Shown here: positions 34,307 to 43,435 of the stretch, in pieces
How the letters are laid out: each line of letters begins with the position of its first letter
How positions within the stretch are numbered: position 1 is the stretch's first letter
Notes under the pieces: model-generated
Told to the model about the DNA's origin: nothing
Database searches by the model: none
Seen by the model: the letters and a program-made list of their open reading frames with translations, nothing else
Program-made: the position numbers and the translations under genes
Assembly (NCBI GenBank): GCA_018242585.1
Contig: JAFEBQ010000003.1
Span: 62,001 to 126,000, forward strand
DNA length: 64,000 nt
DNA from: Planctomycetota bacterium
Lineage (GTDB): Bacteria > Planctomycetota > Planctomycetia > Pirellulales > PNKZ01
Direction of reading: 5' to 3'

Positions 34307-35776
34307 ATGGCCAAAGACTTTCTCAAAGACGCCCGTGACTATTACGACGTGATCGTCATTGGCAGCGGTCTGGCCGGGCTGACCTCGGCCAACACCTTGG
34401 CCAAGCAGGGGCGCAGCGTGCTGCTCTTGGAGCATCATTACCAGTTGGGCGGCATGGCCACCTGGTTCAAGCGCGCCGGCGGGCACATCTTTGACATTTC
34501 TTTGCACGGCTTTCCGGTCGGCATGATCAAGAGCTGTCGCCGGTATTGGACGCCGGAAATCGCCGACTCGATCGTGCAGCTCAAGAACATCCGCTTTGAC
34601 AACCCGATGTTCTCGCTGCGGACCACGTTCACGCGCGAGGATTTTACTCGCCAGCTTGTTGAACGGTTCGGTATCGCGGCCGAGACCGTGACCGCGTTCT
34701 TCGACGCGGCGCGGAACATGAACTTCTACGACGACCAGCAGACCACGGTCGGCCAGTTGTTCCAAAAGTTCTTCCCTGGGCGCGAAGACGTGATCCGGCT
34801 GTTGATGGAGCCGATCACGTACGCCAACGGCTCGACTCTGGAAGACCCGGCCATCACTTATGGCATTGTGTTCTCGAACTTCATGTCGAAGGGGGTCTAC
34901 ACGTTCCAGGGGGGGACCGATCGGCTGATCAATTTGATGCGCGCCGAAATGGAGCGCAATGGCGTGGACGTGCGCATTCGCACCGCGGTCGACGCCATCG
35001 GCGTGAACAACGGCCGGGTCGAAAGCGTGACAGTCAACGGCCGTGTGATCCGCGCCGGCTCGGTGATCTCGAATGCTAATCTTCTGAACACCGTCTTCAA
35101 TTTGGTCGGCGAGCAGCACTTTGACCGCAAGTTTGTCGACGACGCCAAGGCCGTGCGGCTGAACAATTCGAGCACGCAGGTCTACATGGCCCTGCACCCG
35201 GGTGACGCGCTGGACGAAAGCCACGGCGACTTGCTGTTCAGCTCGACCGCGCCGCTGTTCCGAACCGATGCGCTGCTGAGTCGCGACATCACCAGCCGGA
35301 CCTATTCGTTCTATTATCCGCGCACGCGCCCCGGGACCGATCGCTCGATGATCGTGTCGAGCACCAACGCGCGGTTCGAGGATTGGGCCCACCTGGACGA
35401 AGTCGCTTACGCCGCCTCGAAGCAGGATTTGATCGACGGCACGATCGCGGCCCTGGAACGATACATTCCCGACGTTCGCACGCGGCTGGCCTACACCGAA
35501 GCGTCGACGCCGCGGACCTTCGAGCACTACACGCGCCACCAGCGCGGCGCCAGCTTTGGCACCAAGTTCGAAGGGCTGGCCGTCAGCCGGGCTCTGCCCG
35601 AGCAGGTTCGCGGTCTGTACCACGCGGGGAGCGTGGGGATCATCATGTCGGGTTGGCTCGGTGCGGTGAACTACGGAGTGATCGTCTCGAACGAAGTTGA
35701 CAGCTACCTGCTCAAGAGCGCGACCGCCGCGGGGGCGAACTCGGCGTCGGCCTCATCCACGGTGGCGGCGTCATGA
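34307..35776 (+). CDS. CrtI/phytoene-desaturase-like FAD oxidoreductase 2
   Basis: A 489-residue paralogue of the preceding flavoprotein. The FAD motif is [18 protein letters not shown] followed by [14 protein letters not shown]; the C-terminal cofactor segment is [20 protein letters not shown]. It differs from oxidoreductase 1 in its substrate region and length, so the two probably act successively. The frame is open 36 codons upstream, but that stretch is the repeat, so ATG 34307 ([15 protein letters not shown]) is used. The stop overlaps the FabZ-like ATG by four bases, which couples it to the acyl-chain genes. Confidence 0.87.
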   Translation: MAKDFLKDARDYYDVIVIGSGLAGLTSANTLAKQGRSVLLLEHHYQLGGMATWFKRAGGHIFDISLHGFPVGMIKSCRRYWTPEIADSIVQLKNIRFDNPMFSLRTTFTREDFTRQLVERFGIAAETVTAFFDAARNMNFYDDQQTTVGQLFQKFFPGREDVIRLLMEPITYANGSTLEDPAITYGIVFSNFMSKGVYTFQGGTDRLINLMRAEMERNGVDVRIRTAVDAIGVNNGRVESVTVNGRVIRAGSVISNANLLNTVFNLVGEQHFDRKFVDDAKAVRLNNSSTQVYMALHPGDALDESHGDLLFSSTAPLFRTDALLSRDITSRTYSFYYPRTRPGTDRSMIVSSTNARFEDWAHLDEVAYAASKQDLIDGTIAALERYIPDVRTRLAYTEASTPRTFEHYTRHQRGASFGTKFEGLAVSRALPEQVRGLYHAGSVGIIMSGWLGAVNYGVIVSNEVDSYLLKSATAAGANSASASSTVAAS

Positions 35777-36198
35777 GCCGCGACGCGATCCTGGCCGCCA
35801 TCCCGCACCGGCCGCCGATGCTGCTGTTGGACGAAATCGTCGAACAAAGTGACGACCGCATCGTCTGCCGTAAACACTTCTCAGGGGAAGAAGACTTCTT
35901 TGCCGGGCATTACCCGCAGTTTCCCTTGGTGCCGGGAGTGCTGTTGTGCGAGGCGGCCATGCAAGCCGGAGCGGTGCTACTATCGAAGCTGGTCGCCGGC
36001 AAGGCGGGCGTACCGGTGGCCACGCGGATGAACGACGTCCGGTTCAAGCAGATGGTCCGCCCGGGCGATACGATTGACATCGAAGTCAAGCTGACCGAGC
36101 GGTTGGCCGAGGCGTACTTCCTGCAAGCCACGGTGCGCACGGCCGGCAAGCTGGCCGTGAGGTTCGACTTCGCATGCATGCTGGTCCCGCCCGGCTGA
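35773..36198 (+). CDS. FabZ-like 3-hydroxyacyl-ACP dehydratase
   Basis: A 141-residue single hot-dog-fold protein. It starts with [13 protein letters not shown], and the catalytic pair His46 ([14 protein letters not shown]) and Glu60 ([10 protein letters not shown]) is spaced 14 residues apart as in FabZ. It should remove water from 3-hydroxyacyl-ACP. Its ATG overlaps the stop of the second CrtI-like gene. No ketoreductase (FabG) gene is present in the locus, so that step must be supplied from elsewhere. Confidence 0.9.
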   Translation: MSRDAILAAIPHRPPMLLLDEIVEQSDDRIVCRKHFSGEEDFFAGHYPQFPLVPGVLLCEAAMQAGAVLLSKLVAGKAGVPVATRMNDVRFKQMVRPGDTIDIEVKLTERLAEAYFLQATVRTAGKLAVRFDFACMLVPPG

Positions 36199-36207
36199 CG
36201 GTATTTG

Positions 36208-36372
36208 CCACGGAGACACTGAGACACGGAGTGAAGCACGGAGAGTAGAGCAAGAAAGGAAATGCGAGGGTTTCAATTGTCCTGTCGCTTGTCTTCAATT
36301 AAGCATTTCGCATTAAGCATTTGATTTCCTCCGTGCTCCCCTCCGTGTCTCAGTGCCTCTGTGGCTAAGCAT
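36208..36372. repeat. Intergenic palindrome, GCCACGGAGACAC family, copy 3
   Basis: The left arm is GCCACGGAGACACTGAG and the right arm CTCAGTGCCTCTGTGGC. The inner part carries a different inverted word, AGCATTTCGC with an AAGCATTTG copy, instead of the CCAATGACC unit. It ends shortly before ATG 36384. Confidence 0.85.
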
Positions 36373-36383
36373 TTAAGGTTCGC

Positions 36384-37193
36384 ATGACCGACTTTCTGCA
36401 ACTGGCCGACAAAACGATGCTGGTCTTTGGCCTGGCCAATCGCAAGAGCGTGGCCTGGCACGTGGGGCGCGTGTTGCGCGAGGCCGGGGCCACGGTCGTC
36501 CACGTCGTCCGCACGCCCGAGCGCAAGCAAGAAGTCGCCAAGCTCGTCGACGGGGCCGACGTGTTCGTCTGCGACGTCGAGTTTCCCGAGCAGCTTGCCC
36601 GCGTGCGCGAAGAGATCGCCGCCAAGCATCCTAAACTGCACGGTATTGTCCACTCGATTGCCTTTGCCGATTATCCGCCGGGGGGCCCGCGGCCGTTTCA
36701 CGAGACCGACAAGGGAGCGTTCCTCAGGGCGGTCGACATCTCGTGCTATTCGCTGCTGGCGATTGCCCGCGAGTTTCAGTCGCTGTTGGACCCCGACGGG
36801 TCGGTGGTGACGATTTCGATTTCGACCACGCGGATGGCGTCGGAAAACTACGGCTTCATGGCCCCGGTCAAGGCGGCTCTCGATTCGTCGTTGGCCTTCC
36901 TGGCCAAATCGTTCAGCCAGTTCTCGCGCGTCCGGTTCAACGCCGTCGCCCCGGGCTTGCTGAAGACCAGCGCTTCGGCTGGCATTCCCGGGTACGTCGA
37001 TTCGTACCTGTTCGCCGAGCAGGCCACCTTGCGCCGCGCCGCGGTCAAGACCGAAGAAGTGGCGTCCGCCGTGGCGTTCCTACTCAGCCCGCGGTCGAGC
37101 GGCATCAACGCCCAGCAGTTGGTCATCGACGCCGGCATGTCGGTGAACTACTTCGACCGCGAGATCGTCACGCGCGTCGTCGGCGACAAGTAG
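36384..37193 (+). CDS. FabI-like enoyl-ACP reductase (SDR)
   Basis: A 269-residue short-chain dehydrogenase of the FabI type. The divergent cofactor start is [20 protein letters not shown], and HSIAFA and the C-terminal [15 protein letters not shown] fit FabI. Tyr156 and Lys163 are in place (YGFMAPVK), but the second conserved tyrosine, normally in an SYLGAER stretch about ten residues earlier, is replaced (ISTTRMASE here). It therefore probably still binds NAD(H) but may act on an unusual enoyl substrate. It closes the acyl-chain locus. ATG 36384. Confidence 0.88.
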   Translation: MTDFLQLADKTMLVFGLANRKSVAWHVGRVLREAGATVVHVVRTPERKQEVAKLVDGADVFVCDVEFPEQLARVREEIAAKHPKLHGIVHSIAFADYPPGGPRPFHETDKGAFLRAVDISCYSLLAIAREFQSLLDPDGSVVTISISTTRMASENYGFMAPVKAALDSSLAFLAKSFSQFSRVRFNAVAPGLLKTSASAGIPGYVDSYLFAEQATLRRAAVKTEEVASAVAFLLSPRSSGINAQQLVIDAGMSVNYFDREIVTRVVGDK

Positions 37194-37210
37194 ACTTAAG
37201 CGGGCAAGTT

Positions 37211-37385
37211 TTGAACCGCAAAGACGCAAAGGTCGCCAAGGAAGACCAGAAGAATTGAATCGCAGAGGACGCTGAGCAGCGCAGAGAAAAGAACGGAAGT
37301 AACGATCTCCGCGCCTCCCTGCGTGCTCTGCGATTCAAGCTGCCTTCTGTATTATCTTTGCGTCCTTCGCGTCTTTGCGGTGAAA
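37211..37385. repeat. Intergenic inverted repeat, GAACCGCAAAGACGC family, copy 2
   Basis: The left arm TTGAACCGCAAAGACGC is answered at the right by GCGTCTTTGCGGTGAAAA. An inner inverted word, ATCGCAGAGGACGC with CTCTGCGATTC, is nested inside. It resembles 17807-17925 with a different interior. Confidence 0.8.
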
Positions 37386-37480
37386 AGGTATTAATTGCTT
37401 GCCAGCCGCGCACCTGATTGGCCACAATTGCCATCTCTTTCCTGCCGTTGATCTCCTGCCGAACCGCTGGGAACCTCACC

Positions 37481-38722
37481 ATGAGTCGCCGCCTGGATCG
37501 CCTGGCTCTGTTGGTCGTCGTCGTGTTGCTCGTTCCGGCGTGGAGCTGGGCGCAGCAGCCGGTCACGCAGCTCGAATACATCGGCTCCGACGCCGCCACT
37601 GGCAGCTCGCAAGCCGTCGTGGTCGGGCCGGCCAATCTGCTGCACACCACGCAACTGTTCGCGCTCGAACCGCAAGGGTCGGTCGTCGGCCGCACGGCCA
37701 CCGAGCAAGCCCACAAGGTCTTCGACCTGCTGGCCACGGTGCTGCAGAACTCGGGCAGCGATATGAGCGCGATCGTCAAGTTGAACGTCTGTGCGACCAG
37801 CGATGCCGCCGCCGCCGAAGCCCGCGCCGTGATGGCTGCACGCTTCTCTGGCGGCAACAAGCCGGCCGTGACGTTTGCCGTGGGCAAGCTGGCCCATGCC
37901 GACGCGCTGGTTGCGGCCGACGCCGTGGCGGTCACGTCGATCAAGGCTGTGCCGGGCCAGGCGCTGCGCGAGCGTGTGGCCGTCGTCCCTTCCCCGCCGA
38001 GCGGACTGGGGGGCGCGCACGTCGGCGTGCTGCCCGCCGGTCCCAAGGTTTATGTTTCGGGCGACGCCAAGCCGGGGGACATGTCCGAAGCCACGGCCGC
38101 CACACTGGCCAGTCTGGACAACACGCTCAAGGAACTCGGGCTGACTCGCGAATCGGTCGTGCAGTTGAAGTGCTTTTTGCAGCCCATCTCGGCCGCCCCG
38201 TTGGCCGAAGCCGAGATCGTGAAGTTCTTCGGCGGTCGGCCCACGCCGGTGGTGTACGTCGAATGGACGATGGCCGGCCCGATCGAAATCGAGCTGATCG
38301 CCACGCCGCCCCTGTCGAGCGCCGCGGCCGGATTGCCCAAGAGCGAGTCGGTGGCGTTCTTCACACCCTCGGGCGTCAAGGCGTCGCCGGTCTTCAGCCG
38401 CGTGGCTTGTCTGAACAGCAGCCAGACGATGTACATCTCGGGCCTGCACAGCAACACGGCCGGCGACGGGGCCCACGAAGTGCGCGAGGTGTTCCAGCAC
38501 CTGCAAAAGCTGTTGGCGCTCGGCGGCAGCGATCTGCGCCATCTGGTCAAAGCGACGTACTATGTGACCAGCGACGACACGAGCAAGCAGCTCAACGCGC
38601 TGCGCCCCGAGTATTACGATCCGGCTCGGCCGCCGGCGGCCAGCAAGGCGTCGATCGCCGCCACCGGCGCGCCGGGGCGCGCGTTGACCGTCGATATGAT
38701 CGCCGCGCCACCGAAGCGCTAA
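37481..38722 (+). CDS. Secreted protein with three tandem RidA-like domains
   Basis: A 413-residue exported protein. Signal peptide about 1-25 (ending SWAQQ). Three RidA/YjgF-type domains follow, about 27-155, 160-275 and 285-410; each contains the FDLLATVLQNSGSDMSAIVKLNVC-type helix-strand unit (second copy SLDNTLKELGLTRESVVQLK, third LQKLLALGGSDLRHLVKATY). The arginine that binds the imine acid in active RidA deaminases (RxxVxV context) is not evident in any copy (KPAVTFAV, TPVVYVEW, SKASIAAT), so a deaminase role is doubtful; ligand binding is an alternative. ATG 37481 gives the signal peptide; an in-frame ATG is 21 codons upstream. Confidence 0.82.
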   Translation: MSRRLDRLALLVVVVLLVPAWSWAQQPVTQLEYIGSDAATGSSQAVVVGPANLLHTTQLFALEPQGSVVGRTATEQAHKVFDLLATVLQNSGSDMSAIVKLNVCATSDAAAAEARAVMAARFSGGNKPAVTFAVGKLAHADALVAADAVAVTSIKAVPGQALRERVAVVPSPPSGLGGAHVGVLPAGPKVYVSGDAKPGDMSEATAATLASLDNTLKELGLTRESVVQLKCFLQPISAAPLAEAEIVKFFGGRPTPVVYVEWTMAGPIEIELIATPPLSSAAAGLPKSESVAFFTPSGVKASPVFSRVACLNSSQTMYISGLHSNTAGDGAHEVREVFQHLQKLLALGGSDLRHLVKATYYVTSDDTSKQLNALRPEYYDPARPPAASKASIAATGAPGRALTVDMIAAPPKR

Positions 38723-38785
38723 CGCCAGACGGGCCTAATACGTGCGACTTGCCGACATTTTTATCGAAGTGGGCAGTAACCAACA

Positions 38786-39898
38786 ATGAGCGATGGCATT
38801 TTTGTCCTCAACGGCGAGCAACTCGTTGAACTCACGGTTCAGCCTTACGAAACAGAGGACGATTTTCAGGCGATCCTCGCCAAGCATCCGAATTTGTTGG
38901 CCGGCGGCCAGATGAATCGCGCTGAGCCAAGGCGCTGGCTGCTCATTTCGCGCGAGGTGTCGGTCCCTGGCGAACAGGATGGCGGTGGCCGCTGGTCGCT
39001 CGACCACTTGTTTCTCGACCAGGATGCCATTCCCACGCTCGTTGAAGTAAAGCGCAGCAGTGACACGCGAATTCGCCGTGAAGTCGTGGGCCAATTGCTC
39101 GATTACGCGGCCAATGCGGTTGCCTACTGGCCGGTGGAGAAAATGCGTGCGGAATACGAAACATCGTGTGAAGCGCGCGGTGTTATGCCAGAGCAAGAAA
39201 TAGAAAGATTCATCGGCCAGGCGGGGACTGTGGACCAGTTCTGGGAACAAGCGAAAACGAATTTGCAGGCGGGAAAAATCCGCCTGGTTTTTGTCGCCGA
39301 TATCATCCCGCCCGAGCTACAGCGGATTGTCGAATTCTTAAACAAGCAGATGGACCCCGCCGAGGTGCTGGCGGTCGAGATCAAGCAATACACCGGCCCA
39401 GGGCTCAAAACTCTGGTGCCTCGCGTCATTGGGCAAACCATTGAGGCGGGGCCGCGTGACAAGCGATCTTGGGACGAGACGTCGCTGTTATCGGCCATAG
39501 ATACTCAATTTGGGACGGGGACACGTAATGCGGCGGCGGCCATCATCCAATGGGCAAAGAACGCTGCTTGCGAATTGCGCTGGGGCGAAGGAACGACGTA
39601 CGGCTCGGTTACCGTCGGCTTCACGCACCGCGATTTTTCCAACGTCTTGTTCACGCTTTATTCGCTTGGCAGGGTCGCGTTGCGCATGAAACGGCTCAAG
39701 CGGGTTGCGCCGTTTGACGCGCCGAGCATGCGACAGGAGCTTTTAGATCGACTGGCAAAGATACATGGCGTGTCGATGTCGGGAGACCTGCTTGATGGAG
39801 AGCCGGCGTTCGACCTCGCCGCGCTTGAAAGCGGAGCAGCAAGGGAACAGTTCTTTAGCGTCATGAACTGGTTGCGGGATGAGATTGTCAGGCGATAG
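38786..39898 (+). CDS. Uncharacterised protein with a putative PD-(D/E)XK nuclease-like core
   Basis: A 370-residue soluble protein I cannot name. The N-terminal half has a strand-rich stretch with WSLDHLFLDQDAIPTLVEVKRSSDTR followed by a helix with VVGQLLDYA. The D...EVK spacing and following glutamine helix look like the core of the PD-(D/E)XK nuclease fold (as in restriction or DUF-type repair enzymes). The C-terminal half (about 230-370) has no recognised motif. Base composition looks slightly less GC-rich than its neighbours, as seen in codons such as GAATTTGCAG and AAAGATACATGG, which could suggest transfer. Isolated gene, ATG 38786. Confidence 0.6.
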   Translation: MSDGIFVLNGEQLVELTVQPYETEDDFQAILAKHPNLLAGGQMNRAEPRRWLLISREVSVPGEQDGGGRWSLDHLFLDQDAIPTLVEVKRSSDTRIRREVVGQLLDYAANAVAYWPVEKMRAEYETSCEARGVMPEQEIERFIGQAGTVDQFWEQAKTNLQAGKIRLVFVADIIPPELQRIVEFLNKQMDPAEVLAVEIKQYTGPGLKTLVPRVIGQTIEAGPRDKRSWDETSLLSAIDTQFGTGTRNAAAAIIQWAKNAACELRWGEGTTYGSVTVGFTHRDFSNVLFTLYSLGRVALRMKRLKRVAPFDAPSMRQELLDRLAKIHGVSMSGDLLDGEPAFDLAALESGAAREQFFSVMNWLRDEIVRR

Positions 39899-40026
39899 GT
39901 CGCCTCGTAGTTCCGATTTGCATCACTCTCCGCCGCTGGCCTTGGCCGACTGCGCTCCTTACAATGCGCCACATCTCATAGGCGCATTCGTCGGCCGACT
40001 CATCTTTTGCGGCAAGGAGTGATACG

Positions 40027-40620
40027 ATGGCCAAGCTGATGTCCGATGACGGGCTGAATCTGATCTTTCGCGACGCGCGGACCCATTTCCATTGGCTCGA
40101 CAAGCCGGTCGACGACGAGCTGCTGAAGCAAGTTTACGAGCTGGCCAAGTTCGGCCCCACGTCGGCCAACATGAGCCCCATGCGCCTGGTATTCGTCAAA
40201 TCGGCGGCGGCCAAGGCCGAGCTCAAGCCGGCCCTCGATCCCGGCAACGTCGACAAGACGATGGCGGCGCCGGTCACGGCCATTGTCGGCATGGACCTGC
40301 GCTTCTACCAGTTGCTGCCCAAGCTGTTTCCGCACGCCGACGCCCGGTCCTGGTTCAAGGACTTGCCTGAGAATGTGCTCGAGACGATGACGCTGCGCAA
40401 CTCGTCGCTGCAGGGGGCCTATTTGATGCTGGCGGCGCGATCGCTGGGGCTCGATTGCGGGCCGATGTCCGGGTTCAACAACGCGGCGGTTGACGCGGCG
40501 TTCTTCGCCGGCACGACGGTCAAGTCGAACTTCCTCTGCAACCTGGGCTACGGCGACGCTGCGAAGCTCTATCCGCGCAGCCCGCGATTGGAATTCAACG
40601 AAGCTTGCCAGATCGTGTGA
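40027..40620 (+). CDS. rutE: Nitroreductase-family malonic semialdehyde reductase (RutE-like)
   Basis: A 197-residue flavin-dependent nitroreductase. RutE features are present: [35 protein letters not shown], and the C-terminal MSGFNN and CNLGYGDA. In E. coli RutE reduces malonic semialdehyde from pyrimidine breakdown to 3-hydroxypropionate using NAD(P)H. No other rut gene is in the window, so here it may act alone on small aldehydes or nitro compounds. ATG 40027 follows a good AAGGAG site (CGGCAAGGAGTGATACGATG). Confidence 0.87.
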   Translation: MAKLMSDDGLNLIFRDARTHFHWLDKPVDDELLKQVYELAKFGPTSANMSPMRLVFVKSAAAKAELKPALDPGNVDKTMAAPVTAIVGMDLRFYQLLPKLFPHADARSWFKDLPENVLETMTLRNSSLQGAYLMLAARSLGLDCGPMSGFNNAAVDAAFFAGTTVKSNFLCNLGYGDAAKLYPRSPRLEFNEACQIV

Positions 40621-40810
40621 CGCCGCCGGGCGATCACGCGCGGGGGGATTTAACCACGATGACACGACGAAGATGCGCCACAACGAGGGCGAGAGCGACC
40701 ACGTCGTTGGGGCAGGGGTTGAAGTGCTAGGGCCAAACCGCCTGCGTCTATGATTTGACGTCGCCATTGTGTTCAGCCCAGCACGCTGTTTGGGTTTAGC
40801 GCAAGTTGCA

Positions 40811-41452
40811 GGGCCAAAGGCCCGACCCCATACCAGCCTGGGGCAACGCCCCAGGTATGCGTCGCGCCACAATGCCCAAGGGCTGAAAGCCTGCCCCAAC
40901 CTAATCCCAGGCATAGCGTTCATCGAAATCGACGCCATATTTGGTCAACAAGGCGCGGAATTCGTCCTGGAATGATCGCGTGCGATGATGTTCTGCTTGG
41001 TTGTCGATGTAAGCGACCAGCGCGTCAACGTCCTTGGGCGAAACCGAAAACGCGGCATAGCCGCGCTGCCAGGCGAACGCGCCCAACGAGGCGTCTTGCT
41101 CCTTAACCCACTTCGATGAAGCGGTTTTCACCTCTTCTACCACGTCGGCAATCGTCTCGGTGCGCGACAGCCGGATTGCCAGGTGAACATGGTCAGCGGT
41201 CCCGCCGACGCGAAAACATTCGCAACCCTTGTTGCGGGTGACGCTGGCAAGGTAGGCGTGGAGGTTCGGCAGCCATTCCGTGCTGAGCCAAGTCTTGCGG
41301 CCATGCGTGCTGAAGATCAGATGCACGACTACCAGGCTCAGCGATTGTGGCACGTCAACAGTCCGATGGGGCGGGCTTTCAGCCCTTGGAATTAAATGCG
41401 CCATCGTACCTGGGCCGTTGGCCCAGGCTGGTATGGTGCGCACCTTTGGTGC
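40811..41452. mobile_element. REP-associated tyrosine transposase element with REP arms
   Basis: A Y1 transposase gene (40901-41353) is bracketed by inverted arms. Left arm 40811-40900: GGGCCAAAGGCCC, CCATACCAGCCTGGGGC with AACGCCCCAGG, and CAAGGGCTGAAAGCCTG. Right arm 41368-41452: CGGGCTTTCAGCCCTTGG, CCTGGGCCGTTGGCCCAGG with CTGGTATGG, and GCACCTTTGGTGC. Both arms carry the same three hairpins in mirror order. A transposase-free copy of the arms is at 47954-48153. Confidence 0.8.
40901..41353 (-). CDS. IS200/RAYT-type Y1 (HUH) transposase
   Basis: A 150-residue single-strand DNA transposase. The HUH motif is ADHVHLAI (His55, His57) and the nucleophile is probably Tyr115 in YIDNQAEHH, with the flanking SLVVVHLIFSTHGRK start and FAWQRGYAAFSVSP. 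The length and the YxxxQxxHH helix match REP-associated TnpA proteins (RAYTs), which cut at REP hairpins. Start is a GTG at 41353 (family start V-P-Q-S-L); the frame is open 42 codons upstream but that part is the REP arm. The stop adjoins the left arm, as expected for an intact element. Confidence 0.92.
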   Translation of the reverse strand: MPQSLSLVVVHLIFSTHGRKTWLSTEWLPNLHAYLASVTRNKGCECFRVGGTADHVHLAIRLSRTETIADVVEEVKTASSKWVKEQDASLGAFAWQRGYAAFSVSPKDVDALVAYIDNQAEHHRTRSFQDEFRALLTKYGVDFDERYAWD

Positions 41453-41509
41453 TTGAAAATGCCATCGCGGCAAGCACAAAGCGATCGTTAACGACTTGAT
41501 GAACTAAGG

Positions 41510-41731
41510 TCATCGCCGCAGCCACCAGCCCATGCCACCAATGATCGCCGCAATCGGCCCGAAATAGAATGCCAGATTGAACAGCGCGAGAACCCACATG
41601 TCCGAGAGGTAATCGCTGTAAAACGGTGGCTCGTAAAACACCATGCCTCCAATACCAACAACTGACGCTACAAGACCGGACAAGCATACAGCTTTCCATG
41701 TTGCACTCTTGCTCTTTTCTGAACTCGTCAT
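41510..41731 (-). CDS. Small membrane protein, unknown
   Basis: A 73-residue protein not recognised by family. Two hydrophobic helices are visible, about 14-33 (VCLSGLVASVVGIGGMVF) and 47-66 (VLALFNLAFYFGPIAAIIGG), separated by a short aromatic acidic loop, with a hydrophilic N-terminus (MTSSEKSKSAT) and positively charged end. The composition and start (ATG 41731) look genuine, but there is no homology support. It sits between the transposase element and a sulfatase. Confidence 0.5.
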   Translation of the reverse strand: MTSSEKSKSATWKAVCLSGLVASVVGIGGMVFYEPPFYSDYLSDMWVLALFNLAFYFGPIAAIIGGMGWWLRR

Positions 41732-41780
41732 GACGTTGCGGTGATTCGTCCTTGGGAAAACCCTCGGTTTGCAAAAACCA

Positions 41781-43154
41781 TTACGACTTCGGAATCACGT
41801 CGCCGGTGACTTTGCTTTCGTTGTCGCGGGCGGCGGCTTCGCTCAGACGTTGCTTGAGGTCGCTGACCACGTCGGGATACTGGTCCGCGACGTTCTTCGT
41901 CTCGCTCAGATCGTCCGCCAGATTGAACAACTCGACGTTTCCCTTGGCCGAGACGATCAGCTTCCACTCTCCGCGACGGACACATTGCTCGCGGTAGCGC
42001 ACGCCGGCGTTGTACAACGTGCGCGGCTCGGCCAGCGCCTTGACCTCGCCCGACAGCACCGGCCACAGGTTCGCGCCATCCCAGCGCAGATCGCTCGGCG
42101 CTTCATACCCGACTAGGGCCGCCAGCGTGGCGAACCAATCGGAGCAGTGCATCGGCTCGGTAATCGTGCCAGGCTGTAAATGCTCGGGCCACGTCACCAG
42201 CGTCGGCGAGCGGATGCCCCCTTCGTACAGTTCGGTCTTGAAGCCGCGCAGCGGCGTGTTGCTGCTGGCAATCGTCAACTCGGGAAAGGTGCCCTTGTAG
42301 CCGCCGTGATTGGGATGAGGACTGTGTCCGCCGTTGTCGCTGCAAAAGATCACAATCGTGTTCAAACGCTGGCCGGTTCGATCGAGCGTGGCCAGGATCT
42401 TGCCAACCGATTCATCCATATGCGTGCAATCGGCCGCCAACATCCGTCGCCCCGGGTCGCTGATCTGGGAGTTCTGGTCGATGTACTTGGCCTCTTCGTC
42501 GATGGGAATATGGACCGCGGTGAACGGCACGTACAGGAAGAACGGCGCGGTGTGCTTCCGTTCGAGGAAGTCGATCGCTTCGCGTGTGAACAGATCGGTG
42601 ATGTGCCCTTTCTCGTCGATCGGCGCGCCGTTGCGATGCAGCGTGTTGACGTACGGGCCTTCCTTGTAGCGGTGATCGTACGGCGACACGCCGCCGGCCA
42701 GCACGCCATAGGCGTAATCAAACCCAAACTTGTTCGGCCCCCACTCAGGCAGCGAGCCCAAGTGCCACTTGCCGGTGATGGCCGTCGTGTAGCCCACCGT
42801 TTTCAAAGCGGCTGGCAAAGTCACGGTGTCGAACGGAAAGGCGCGTTCGTTCTGCGCGCCGGTCACGCCATAGCGACTGGCGTAGCGCCCGCTCAACAGC
42901 GCGGCCCGCGTCGGGCTGCACATCGGGTGGACATAATGCGCTTCAAGCTTCAGACTCTGCTTTGACAATTCGTCGAGCGCAGGCATCTTGAAGTCGCTGC
43001 CATGCCAGGGGACATCGTGCCAACCCAAGTCGTCGGCCAGAATGAACACAATGTTGGGCCGCTCGGCGGCTGTCATCGCCTGTGGAACGAGCAACAAGAT
43101 CAGTGCCGCAAATAAGCACGCGAGGGCGCGCGTGGCGTAACGTAACCGTGTCAT
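41781..43154 (-). CDS. Secreted formylglycine-dependent sulfatase
   Basis: A 457-residue arylsulfatase-family enzyme. Signal peptide about 1-29. NIVFILADD begins the metal site. Cys79 in CSPTRAALLSGRY is the residue converted to formylglycine (CxPxR motif). FCSDNGGHS and CTHMDESVGK supply further active-site residues. Such enzymes remove sulfate from polysaccharides or glycolipids in the periplasm or outside. The gene is divergent from a second sulfatase (43666-45204) over a 511-base gap. ATG 43154 starts the signal peptide; an upstream in-frame start adds 58 unrelated residues and is rejected. A maturase is not in the window. Confidence 0.93.
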   Translation of the reverse strand: MTRLRYATRALACLFAALILLLVPQAMTAAERPNIVFILADDLGWHDVPWHGSDFKMPALDELSKQSLKLEAHYVHPMCSPTRAALLSGRYASRYGVTGAQNERAFPFDTVTLPAALKTVGYTTAITGKWHLGSLPEWGPNKFGFDYAYGVLAGGVSPYDHRYKEGPYVNTLHRNGAPIDEKGHITDLFTREAIDFLERKHTAPFFLYVPFTAVHIPIDEEAKYIDQNSQISDPGRRMLAADCTHMDESVGKILATLDRTGQRLNTIVIFCSDNGGHSPHPNHGGYKGTFPELTIASSNTPLRGFKTELYEGGIRSPTLVTWPEHLQPGTITEPMHCSDWFATLAALVGYEAPSDLRWDGANLWPVLSGEVKALAEPRTLYNAGVRYREQCVRRGEWKLIVSAKGNVELFNLADDLSETKNVADQYPDVVSDLKQRLSEAAARDNESKVTGDVIPKS

Positions 43155-43435
43155 GCAGATCGCTCCGGCAGAGGACAATGATCGTTCGATGGCTCGGAAA
43201 GAAGCCGGCATTTTAGGGGCAATTTCACCCGCAAGCCAATCGTTTTCCGTGAAGCCGAGGATGACGGAAATCTCGGGCACGCGCACCCCCCTGGGGAAGG
43301 TTTCGCCCAGCGAGGCCAGACCGGCCACGAAGGGCGCAACGGCCAGAACGCGATGGTCCGCCGACTAGCGCGCCTCGGGACCACGCTCGACATCCTGTTC
43401 GCCGAACGGGTGACGTAAGGGGCGATGCGGGTGAC

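Noticed and set aside
32782-35776. A carotenoid biosynthesis cluster
   Set aside because: CrtI-like proteins are present, but no phytoene synthase, cyclase or isoprenoid gene is nearby and all neighbours are acyl-ACP enzymes.
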